Assembly (NCBI GenBank): GCA_013407085.1
Contig: JACCGJ010013208.1
Span: 1 to 64,000, forward strand
Direction of reading: 5' to 3'
Length of the DNA: 64,000 bases
Origin: Atriophallophorus winterbourni
Lineage: Eukaryota; Platyhelminthes; Trematoda; Plagiorchiida; Microphallidae
In this document: positions 12,765 through 22,600 of the stretch, piece by piece
How positions within the stretch are numbered: the stretch's first letter is position 1
Layout: each line of letters begins with the position of its first letter
Notes under the pieces: generated by a model
What the model was told of the DNA's origin: nothing
The model's input: the letters and a program-made list of their open reading frames with translations, nothing else
The model's database searches: none
Made by a program: the position numbers and the translations under genes

Positions 12765-13250
12765 AATATCGTTAACTGAGTTAGCAAACAGAAAATCGAC
12801 AAAATGTAAGTGATAGCGATATTGATATATCAATATGGCGGAAATCGTTGATGAAAAACTCTGGAACCAGATGGCGTAAGTGTTGTGAAGGTGTACGATC
12901 TCCTAGCTCAGAGCCAGATAAGAGTTTTCGCAAGTTTTGCTCATCAGTGGAACCAATTCAAAAAATAATAACAGATTTGAGTTTATCTTTAGGATCTGTG
13001 GCGGGTTGATCATAAATTAAATCAGTGACTTCTCTGGCGATGGAGATTGGAAGCATTCCAACTACGCAATTGTAGCGTGTGCTTTGCGTTCGAACATGGT
13101 ATGACTCGAATATAGCTTTGATTTGTGCAAACTAGAGACGTGGCTCTGTCGTGTCGAAGATGGGTAATGAGAATTGATTGATAAAATCATCTCCCTTCTT
13201 GTCTTCGTTATTTCATTATGTTTCATGTCGTGAATCGAATCGAATGCGTG
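12765..13250. other. No recognisable feature
   Basis: About 490 bp between the two duplicated blocks. Nothing coding or repetitive was recognised. Confidence 0.4.
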
Positions 13251-13254
13251 TTGG

Positions 13255-13620
13255 GGCTCACTAATTTGTAATGGATAGTAATGAATAGATCCTAAGACTG
13301 CGTTGGTTCCAGTTATATTCACATCCAATTTTGACTCCGAGCCAACCACAGAAGAACGATGACCGCGCATGGACACCGATTTTATTATAATTAATGAGTG
13401 TGTTGTCTATGTACATGTAAATATGCCTGTTGTATGTTGTCAGAATGGTCCATTTTTTGTTAATTATGAAATTATATGGTCTTGACCACAATTTTAAAAA
13501 AATAATAATCCTGTTATATAATGCCTCGTTTTAAATGTCATGTTTTAAATGTACGCACCAATTTTCCATAGCTAACCTCTCACCGGCTTGGTGAAGAGAA
13601 ACCCTTTCCGTTTTTCTCAG
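13255..13620 (+). repeat. Diverged duplicated block, copy 2
   Basis: Carries the same two sub-blocks as 12500-12760 but in the order B then A. It ends in a pyrimidine-rich tract and AG (13601-13620) that form a good 3' splice site for the exon-like segment beginning at 13621. Confidence 0.4.
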
Positions 13621-13835
13621 TCGCAGCTACAAATTCTGGGACCAGAGGACGGCTTGGAAAACATCGGACGTACCTTCGCATACGACGAGGATACCAACTT
13701 TGGCAGTGGTGGGCGCTCCTTTCAGCATCAGTATCAGTATCAGTATCACAGGGCGATAGTCGACCAAGTCGAAACGAGTGCCCAGATTCTTTCGGAGGTG
13801 TGCTTGAAAACACCCACCACTACCAGGATTGATTC
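13621..13835 (+). CDS. Candidate internal exon of an unidentified gene
   Basis: The segment is flanked by TTTCCGTTTTTCTCAG on the left and a perfect GTAAGT donor on the right. It is open throughout, starts in phase 0 and ends after two bases of a codon (71 codons plus 2 nt). The peptide contains LQILGPEDGLENIGRTFAYD and a GlnTyr-rich patch (HQYQYQYH), then AIVDQVETSAQILSEV and a Thr-rich end (TPTTTR). Codon use and composition look like ordinary protein and unlike the surrounding LINE debris. I do not recognise the family. No partner exon was found: upstream is the duplicated block, and downstream is the - strand LINE and then dynamin exon 1. It could be an exon of a neighbouring gene split by insertions, or a stranded duplicate. 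Confidence 0.5.
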
Positions 13836-14060
13836 GTAAGTAACACAGGCGTGTGTAACTGTGAATGGAAGATGGGAGATGTCTCATCACCGAAAGGTGA
13901 GAGAGTTATGCATGTTGCATGTCCAATCGAATGAAAAGACGATGGACAGCAGTTTATTTCCACAAATGCGAAAAAATGAAAAAGAAACTCTTTTTTGTGT
14001 TTCAAAATATTTTTCGAATATTTTTGTTTTTTTTTTATCATAAAAATGAGGGATTTAGTC

Positions 14061-15716
14061 TTAAGGGTAATGCTCCGGGAAGAGCTCCTGCCACCGTTCG
14101 TCCAGCCCATGTTTGAACGCAATTACTGAAGTTGCCAAGATTAGTTCTGCGGGAAGTGAGTTCCACGCGTTCACTATACGGATGCTAAAGAAGTGCGTTC
14201 TGGATTCGAGCCTGGTGTGCTGTTTACTTAGCTTAAAACTGTGCCCTCGTGTACCAACCAAAGGAGAGAACCGAAAGAAGTCATCGAATTCTAAACAACT
14301 TAGTCCTTTGACAACCTTAAAGGTCTCTATAAGATCCCCCCTAAGTTGCCTCCTCCTAAGTGAGAAAAGTCCTAGTGCTAATAGACGATTTTCATAATTG
14401 GTGTGTGCTAACCCCTCGATCATGCGAGTGGCCAGCTTCTGTACCTTTTCTAGCTGCACTATATCCTTCTGGTAATACGGCTTCCAAGCCTGGATACAGT
14501 ATTCTAAATGTGGCCTTACTATTGCCTTGTAGAGGGGCAATAGCACCTCAGCTTTTCTGCAAGTGAGGGCTGAACGTAGTCGAAAGAGTTCCCTCCTGGC
14601 CCTTTGAGCTGCAGCAGCACATTGGTCAGCCCACTTAAAGTTTGCGGAGACTACGATTCCTAGGTCCTTAGTAGACTTTACCCTACGGAACTCCGTGTGA
14701 GCTGAGGGCGTAGACACAATCATGTTGCCTGCTAGTGTAGAGAGCAAGTGACTCTTATCTAGGTTAAGGGGAAGGTCCCACTTACCCGCCCATGCTGTTA
14801 CAGCTTCCACATCACTTATCAGATCGGAGTTATCCGACCTACCGACAATTTTAACGTCGTCAGCAAACATATAACAGGGTGAGCGCAGTTGGCTGGCAAG
14901 ATCATCAATGAAGATGAGGAACAGCAACGGCCCCAAGACTGAGCCCTGGGGAACCCCACTCGTTACATGCGCACTTGCGGAGTAAGTATCATCTACCCTG
15001 ACAGTAAAGGAACGGTCGCTAAGGAATGCTCGAATCCAGCCCAGAAGGTTCCCTGATACTCCTATGGCTGAGAGTTTGAGAAGCAAGAGCCTATGGTTGA
15101 CTGAATCGAAAGCCTTACTAAAGTCGAGATAGAAGACTTCTACAGCTATACCATCATCCATCCTCTTAGTAACCTCGTTAAGAAAGCTCAACAAATTTGT
15201 CAGACATGACCTACCTTTTAAGAAGCCGTGCTGTGCGCCACTCAAAAGAGAGTGTTTGGTTAGATATCCACATATTTTATCGCGGATCAATCTTTCCATA
15301 ACCTTACATAGTACACTAGTGAGGCTAACCGGGCGGTAATTATTGACCGCCGAGGAAGCTCCTCCCTTATGGATAGGTACTACAACGGCTGTTCTCCAGT
15401 CTAAAGGAAGGGTGCCCTGACTGAGGGATGATGTGAAAAGTTCTGTGATCGGCACAGCTAACATAGGCGCTAGCAGTCTGATCATTCGTGGATGGATGCT
15501 ATCGGGCCCAGCCGACTTGTTGTAAGCCAGGCTGGCCAATATATTCTCAACAATGTGTACCTCGAATGTAAGGTCAGAGCAAAGGGGGCGATCAGAGAGT
15601 ACACATTGGAGTGATGGCGCAGATGCATTCGAGTTATAATCTCGGCGTTTGTACGCCTTGAAAATGCGCGGAAAACAATTGAGCCCTTTCAGTGCTTGCA
15701 ATGACGGCTGATCCAT
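14061..15716 (-). CDS. LINE reverse transcriptase, 551-codon ORF
   Basis: RNA-directed DNA polymerase of a CR1-like LINE. Palm blocks lie in order: DWRTAVVVPIHKGG (about residues 106-119), NNYRPVSLTSVLCKVMERLI (125-144), HGFLKGRSCLTNLLSF (153-168), FYLDFSKAFDSVNH (195-208, first catalytic Asp), [20 protein letters not shown] (253-272) and YMFADDVKIVG (282-292, catalytic DD). The thumb and C-terminal region follow to FPEHYP at the stop. The catalytic residues are intact. The frame upstream is different: 15634-15819 continues the LINE protein (SYVQSKGSTRKGVGTLRRDD) and overlaps the ATG end of this ORF. A frameshift near 15640-15680 therefore separates the RT from its linker, and the first 25-35 residues from this ATG are probably out-of-frame. 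Dead as an element but a good RT model. Confidence 0.85.
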   Translation of the reverse strand: MDQPSLQALKGLNCFPRIFKAYKRRDYNSNASAPSLQCVLSDRPLCSDLTFEVHIVENILASLAYNKSAGPDSIHPRMIRLLAPMLAVPITELFTSSLSQGTLPLDWRTAVVVPIHKGGASSAVNNYRPVSLTSVLCKVMERLIRDKICGYLTKHSLLSGAQHGFLKGRSCLTNLLSFLNEVTKRMDDGIAVEVFYLDFSKAFDSVNHRLLLLKLSAIGVSGNLLGWIRAFLSDRSFTVRVDDTYSASAHVTSGVPQGSVLGPLLFLIFIDDLASQLRSPCYMFADDVKIVGRSDNSDLISDVEAVTAWAGKWDLPLNLDKSHLLSTLAGNMIVSTPSAHTEFRRVKSTKDLGIVVSANFKWADQCAAAAQRARRELFRLRSALTCRKAEVLLPLYKAIVRPHLEYCIQAWKPYYQKDIVQLEKVQKLATRMIEGLAHTNYENRLLALGLFSLRRRQLRGDLIETFKVVKGLSCLEFDDFFRFSPLVGTRGHSFKLSKQHTRLESRTHFFSIRIVNAWNSLPAELILATSVIAFKHGLDERWQELFPEHYP

Positions 15717-16090
15717 CGTCCCTTCTCAAGGTACCTACACCTTTTCGTGTTGACCCTTTAGATTGAACGTAGCTGTAGTAACGTTTCGGATGAGTATGGG
15801 CCTCTTGAGCGAGTCTCATTTCGAAAGAAATCTTTGCTCCACGTATCTTGGAAACAGCTATGTTTCGCGCTTCTTTGTAACGGGCCCAAGTCCCACATGA
15901 GGGAGTAAGCTTATAACGCCTCCATTTTGCGTCGCGGTGACGTACGCTACGGGAAACTGAGGCTGACCACCATTGAGGTTTACCTTTTTGCGAACGGGTA
16001 AGAGAGGAGCGAATCGATCCTGAAGTTGAAGGATGTTATTCTTGATCTGCCCCCACATCCCATCCACATGGTCAATGTTTTGCCATGGGA
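15634..16090 (-). pseudogene. LINE EN-RT linker, frameshifted
   Basis: Minus-strand pieces at 15858-16067 (GMWGQIKNNILQLQDRFAP, then PVRKKVNLNGG) and 15634-15819 (RLAQEAHTHPKRYYSYVQSK, GTLRRDDGSAVIA) form the usual linker before CR1-type RT ('NPKRFFxYVxSK...G.L...DG'). At least two frame changes separate them from each other and from the RT. Confidence 0.65.
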
Positions 16091-16382
16091 GTAGCTTTCC
16101 ACAGACGGAATTCTGGACGCTCGATTGGCTTATCCCTTGGCGGCGCGATCGTCGAGGATATCCAAATCACAATAGGAAAAAACGCTTTGGCAGTGGTGGT
16201 TGCTTCTCTGCAGCTTTCCACCGAAAGAAATTATGGACGCTCGATTGGCTCGTTAGCCACATACTGTCCTGTGCAAACTGAACTGAACTGAACTGATTGC
16301 TTCGCTGCCGCTATCAGCAAAAAGAAATTCTGGACGCTCGATTGGTCGTTAAACACTCACTGTCCTGAGCAACTGAACTGAG
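16090..16382 (+). repeat. Imperfect tandem array next to the dynamin start
   Basis: Three spaced copies of TTCTGGACGCTCGATTGG-like units begin at about 16111, 16223 and 16329. The last two are followed by CACTGTCCTG and an AACTG microsatellite (AACTGAACTGAACTGAACTG at 16279-16298 and a shorter one at 16372-16381). Units are about 100 bp apart. The array lies between the LINE and the dynamin ATG, so it occupies the likely 5' flank of that gene. Confidence 0.6.
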
Positions 16383-16467
16383 TGTTGTTTACCGGGATGA
16401 CCTTGATGTAGAAGCGTTAATCAATTACCAAATTTGTTGCTTTGTTTATTCGGTGTACACGATAGTG

Positions 16468-16631
16468 ATGGCTGGGAACGCAGGAATGGAGCAGCTCATA
16501 CCGTTAGTAAATCGGCTGCAAGATGCTTTTTCGTCTCTCGGGTTACCTTTAAATTTGGATCTTCCGCAAATCGCAGTTGTTGGCAGTCAAAGTGCTGGTA
16601 AAAGTAGTGTGCTCGAAAATTTTGTTGGACG
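16468..16631 (+). CDS. Dynamin exon 1 (residues 1-54)
   Basis: [20 protein letters not shown], then the core [20 protein letters not shown]. It holds the N-terminal bundle-signalling helix and the P-loop. The donor is CG|GTAAAG; the exon ends after two bases of the Arg codon. The ATG at 16468 is chosen because it aligns with the conserved dynamin N-terminus. Confidence 0.95.
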
Positions 16632-19600
16632 GTAAAGATTCTTGTTCACCTAATTTTGAATTCAGGGATTTTCTTCCACGTGGAAGTGGAATTGTTACAA
16701 GGCGTCCATTAGTTCTCCAGCTTATAAATGCCCGCTCTGGTAACATTCGCATTAATCGTAATATCCAATACAGAATATGCCGAATTTTTGCATCTCAAAA
16801 ATAAACAATTTACAAACTTTGATGAAGTCAGAAAAGAAATCGAAGCAGAAACCGACAGACTTACCGGGCTCAATAAAGGAATTTCTAATATACCTATCAA
16901 TTTGCGTGTTTATTCCCCTAATGGTCAGTTAATCCGACATTTTTTGTTTTCTCGCGTACTACCCCATTTTGTAATTCCTATCACTTTTAAGCCATTTAAA
17001 TTTTATAGTAGCTGAAAACTTAAGTTCGACATTTTCTTGTTAGGAAATTTTGCTTCTTACGAATCCTTTTGGTATTGTATTTTTTGATTGTCAACGGATT
17101 TCAACATGGTAATTACTAAAGAATCTACAAAAGTAGATAATACAGCAAAATACAATGGAATCGGTGCCCCACTACTCGCTCTGGGTTCTCTTGTCTTGTA
17201 TGCTCTAAACAGGTTGCGGATAACGCACAAGCTGTACAATGTGAAATATGTCTCAAATGGATGCATATTCGGTGCGAAGGAATAAAGCCAGAGACATCGA
17301 TAGCTTCGGAAGACATCATGCGATATTTATCAACGGTATATATATATATAATATGTGGAAGTATTGAAAAGGTTTCAACATGATGCTAGAAATGCCGAAA
17401 GCATCTGGTGTAAAGTGAAGTCTAGCTCTGGTTCTTCTTCTTTCTTTTGTGCTTTTGCGAATGTGAAATCATCGTTTTCCTAACGCAGTTTTGTCTACCA
17501 CTCCTAACGCGGACTGGTTTTGTTGTAATGGTGACCAGACTCTGACTTGGCTCAAGCAGATTAGGGTTTTTAGTGTTAAAATTGCTGCAGGTATTGTGAC
17601 CCAGGTTGGAGTGCTTGCTTGTGTGCGACTATCTCCTCCTTGAGAATGAATCGGCTTCAATGAAGATTCTTGGGAATTTGGGTACAAAGCGGCGTCCCCA
17701 TCACCACGGCGTTTGTTTGAGTCAGCTTCTTTAGCCTTTGCACAACCAAGTGCGACCTGCAAGGCAGCAGGGAGTAGCTGCATCATTGCTCACCTGGCGC
17801 TTACCTTCCTGCGTTATGTTCTCAAATCCAGCGGTATGGTATCACTGGCGACTGTATCGTTCTTAAAGATCTGAATGCTCCCGATATAAACTGGGCGGTT
17901 TTAGTTTCGAGAGGTGAACCGTTCCAACAAGAATTCCTAGATACGATTTTGGAACTGAATTTGGTGCAGAATGTAAACGATCGCACGATGATATGTGTCG
18001 GACAAGTTCCTTCGATATTGGATTTGTTGGTTACACCCAGATTTTCCGATGTTACGAATCTATCGATCGAGACTCCTATTGGTTGCAGCGATCACTGCCC
18101 TTTATGGTTCGTTTGGAATAGAGGTCTTCAGCCGAGAATACGAAGAAATACACGGAGACATTACTGGAAATTAGACAAAAGAGTAATCACGTCTACAGAC
18201 TTGATTGACTGGTCAATCCTTCCATCTACGAATATTGATACCTGTTGGTTGGACTTTTGGGGTAAAATCAGATCGTTTGAAAATCATGTATGTATGTATG
18301 TATGTATGGAAGCACAAGCCTGATCCAGGCAAAGTGCCGCACAGTCAGAGAATGCACGTGGGCTAAAATACTGTTAGGTTGCCCAGGCCTAGAAATCATG
18401 CCCCATCGATGAATGGAAGATTCCCCGCTAAGGGGCCGCCATGGTTTGATAGCATTATTCGTGAATACGTGAAGGAAAGAAAGCAGTTTTGGCGGAAGTT
18501 CTCTTCCAGTGGATGCATCGATGACCATGAATCCTACAAATTTATACGCAACAAGTGCACCCACCTAAAAAAGAAAAAGGCAGAATTATGAAACTTGTTT
18601 GGTGGACAAAGCCAATTCGGTGCCGAAACACTTGTTTGCGTACATTAGACGTAGAACTAAAGCTTCTGAACGAGTACCTTGCTTGAGATCTATGAGATGT
18701 TCGACTGAACATGAAGATATACGTAAAGCAATTCTTCTCGCCGCTCAGTACAGTTCGGTTTACGCAGGAGACGTTTCTAATTTCACTACTTAATGAGAGC
18801 AGCGCCGAAATGCCGGATATCTCGATCTCGCCAGAGATGGTCAAGTGTTTAACGACTCGATGTACACTCAGCACATGGTCCGGATGGAATACACCAAATG
18901 CTTTTAAAGGTATTGGTGGGTATCATACACAAACCACTGGCGCTAATCTTTAGTTTATCCCTGAGGTGCAGTAGGTTACCTCAAGATTGAAAGCACAGCA
19001 TTATCAAACCAATGTATAAGGGCGGTAAAACCAGTGATCCGGCTGCCTACTGACCGGTTACCCTCACTTCGATAGTTGGGAAGACTCTAGAACGACTGCT
19101 GAAAACAGATAGGTTTTCTCTTTACAACCAGTTAGCTAACATCTGCTCAGCATGGTTTTACACAAGGACGATCATGCGCGACCAATCTCATCGCTGCTCG
19201 CGAGCACTGGTGTGCTGAACTTGATCTGGGCCACCCGGTAGACAGTGCCTTAATTTACTTCAGTAAGGCTTTTGACCGTATTCCATTTCAACGTCTATTG
19301 CTCAAGCTCCGTGCTCGTGGTGTAAAGGGACCTGTTCTAACTGGGATTGAAGACTTCCTCATTGTCCGTTATTCACAGGTCGAGGTTAACGAAGTTAAAT
19401 CGCAGACTACACGTCCAATTTCCAGGGTTCCGCGGAGATCTGTTCTCGGCCCGTTACTTTTCAAAGGATATGTCAATGACCTCCCCGACTCATTAAATCT
19501 CAATTGTCTGCTTTTGTATCCGAAAGTTTGTGGTACAGTAAGCTCTTCTGCTGAGAGTACAGTTTTCCAGAACGAATTAGACAAATTGCTTGATTGGACG

Positions 19601-22600
19601 GTAAAGTGGCCGCTACCTGTAAACCGACGGAAATGCGCAGTAATGCTTTTGGGTCCAAACACGCCTGAAGGGGCGTACTTCCTCGGGTATCATCAACTGA
19701 AATGGGTTGATATTGAAATTGACCTGGGTACAATTGTGGCACTATCGCTTAAACCCTAGGAGGATGCGAACAGAAAGTCTGCTGCCGCAAACCGTGCATG
19801 GTGGACTATTAATCGGTCGTTCTCGGCAATTACTCCACAAATGTTTCACATTCTTTATTCGACATTCGTGATACCAGTTTTGGAATATGGTTTGCCAGCA
19901 ACCTATCCACAAACTAAGGGAGAGTGTGACCAGCTGGAAAAGGTGCAACGGTGGGCGACGAAGAGTACAAGTATTGCAATCAACTCCTTATGTAGAGAGA
20001 TTTCAGCGCCTCAACCTCATGTCGCTCAGTATTCGGTGTGCTGCTAACTCGTCGCATATTACTGGAAGCGTATGGTGACGAGCTGCGCGAGTTTTTTCCT
20101 TTAGTGGCGGGTTCAGGAACCCGTGACGATGCTCTAAAACTTTAAAAGCGAAGGACACTACGCCTAACACAAGGATTCACGCTCTCAACAAGAATTGCTA
20201 ACTTGTGGAATGCGTTTCCGGAAGAGGTTATTGCAGCAAGATCTGAAAACCAATTCAAGCAACTAGTGGATACCGCCTGTAATCACGGGGATGCTGTACA
20301 ACACTTTCAGGATTTCTTCAATTGAGGTTCTCCTGGACTATGTTACTGATAGAAAGAGATGCTGCTTAAAAGGGCTTGACCATCTGTCGTCTATCAACAA
20401 AAAGAAAAAATGCCACTTGATTTTAGCCTAGATAAATCCTCTAGATTATTATACCACTTCTACAATTGCCCGGTGTGCAATCGTGCAGCACGTCTGTGCT
20501 ATTTTCTTTTCCCATATCTGTCTAGGTCTGGTCAACCTGGCAGTATCTTAGCCCACGTGCAGCCTATAACTGTGCGGAACTTTGTCTGGATCAGGTTTGT
20601 GATTTCATCCATACAATTATTTTCGAATTTCTCTACAGACTCTCTGTTCAATCCGGTTGAACAGGATAGTTTGTTACTGAGATGTCGATACAACATCCAT
20701 ATCTCTTTCGTATTATGCCAATAAAGAACGCCCATTACTTGCTCAGGGTGATGTGACATTCCTCAAACACTACACTGTTTCTGAGATGCTCACGTTTTCC
20801 GGGCATCGAATGTTATAAGAAAAAGCTAATGCCAGTGAGACCTTAACTTTTCGAATGCTGCTCATTCTCGGTGGAAAATCAAATAATCACTGTGATAACG
20901 ATGCAACACAGAAGTACTGCTCAGTTGCACTTCGTGCAGATACTTTTCTCATCTTTTACAGGATTTTAAAATGTCATGGTTGTGTGGCAGTTAAGCACTC
21001 GGTACTTGATACCGGTGTAATGCTGTCAATTATAATTATGATGACTTCCGATTTTTCACTACATTTAAGTCTACTACTCACCAGATACATGCCATGCCTT
21101 TCAGTTTCAGGTGTTTCGCATTCAATTTAAAATGTGCCGTTGGCTAATTTATTTTGTAAAAGAATGACTATAAATTTACTTCCAACTATATGCTCATAAT
21201 CCGGTCACCCAATTGTTTTAACGACAGTCGCGTTCCTCAATACTGTTCTGTTTAACTTTTTCTTCAAAATTAACACATACTCTCAACTTAACCGATTTCG
21301 ATATTCAATTCCGGTTAACAGGAGGTTTTTGAATTATAGACTGCTTAATTCGATTGCATCATCAGATGAAGCATTACATCAGTAGCAACTACCTTGCAAA
21401 TGTTTTACAAGCGTGAAACAAAATCACAGGTAGCTGAGCAAGGGTCGAATTTGAAAAGCAGTGGAATCTGTTGATGGGGAATCACGAACACATAATTTGT
21501 CTCCTTCAGTCTATCTAGGCCGTATGATGTACATCACAAGCGCACGATGATAACATGCTCTGCAGCGTTTGAAATGAGTGAACGGTCCGATTTGGGAGGA
21601 ACAATCTCCCCTCCCGTGCTCACAGTGATACGCTGTACTCGGCCGATCAACGGCAGTGTGACCTCCGTTCAGCATCCAAGACCGGTATCTGTTCTTCCCC
21701 AGCTTGGAGACAGCGCTTTACTATACCTTCAAAATGAGTGGTCAAAAGATCAAGTTCTTCTTAAATCGTAGGGTCACGAGTTTTCATGTCTCTTTTGCAA
21801 ACGTCTGTACCCAAAGGTCGTCTTCCTGATTTCAACTCGCGATAGAGTAGCACTTTTTGAATACGACTATTTCCATTTTGTACATGTGACTCAAACCGTG
21901 TAGTCGGTGCTCTCTTAATATGGCCAACATGATTTTTTATAAGTCGTATAACACATATCTTTATTCAACCTTTGTGAACGCGCAGAGCGATATTATCACG
22001 ACTGCTTCACTGCGTCTTTTTTCAAACTTACTCCGCTACCTATTTCATCCAACTATTGAGAAGATGCCTTCAACCACTGAGCACGATTCTGAGTCGTATG
22101 TTTAAGAGTAAAAACCACCTTGGAATCGGATCGCCCAACCTACAGCCATTAGTATGTATAAAGGCAAAAGCTTGGTCCAGGTGAAGTGTCACGCAATCAT
22201 AGACCGCACGCTGGCTAGACAGATCTAAGAATGGCAATGGGACATGAGCCATTAGAAGGTAATGAGTTAGCTGCAACTGTCAAGCTAAATACCCGTCTAA
22301 AATGTTCGGCCCAGATAAACCAGCGTTAATCCCCTGTAGTGATTGAAATAAAATCGACTTTGTGATTGTCTCGCTAATTCAGCGTTTTCGAACCTGAGGA
22401 CTGAGTGTCCTCAATCAGCTTGCATTACTGAATACCTCCAGCTCGTCGATTTTTCAGTTACCATCCTCCCTGTTTTGATCTAATGCTACGCTTGCTGTTT
22501 GTTTAACGCATCATCTTCCGGCATTATATAACTAACCGAAACGATTCTTTCGCTCTTCAATTATCCAACCGTATAACGGGAAACGTTTTGAACTTTCTGA

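Larger units (their letters stand above)
13860..16090 (-). mobile_element. CR1-like LINE, youngest copy, 5'-truncated
   Basis: Minus-strand element. It begins (5') near 16090 in the EN-RT linker (residues WGQIKNNILQLQDRFAPL...), passes through the RT, and ends in a 3'UTR with a T-run/A-run near 14020-14040. No endonuclease is present, so it could not move by itself. Length and frame preservation make it clearly younger than the three + strand CR1 copies. Confidence 0.7.

Noticed and set aside
16453..16467. Upstream extension of the dynamin start by five codons
   Set aside because: It would need a GTG start. The ATG at 16468 matches the conserved N-terminus.
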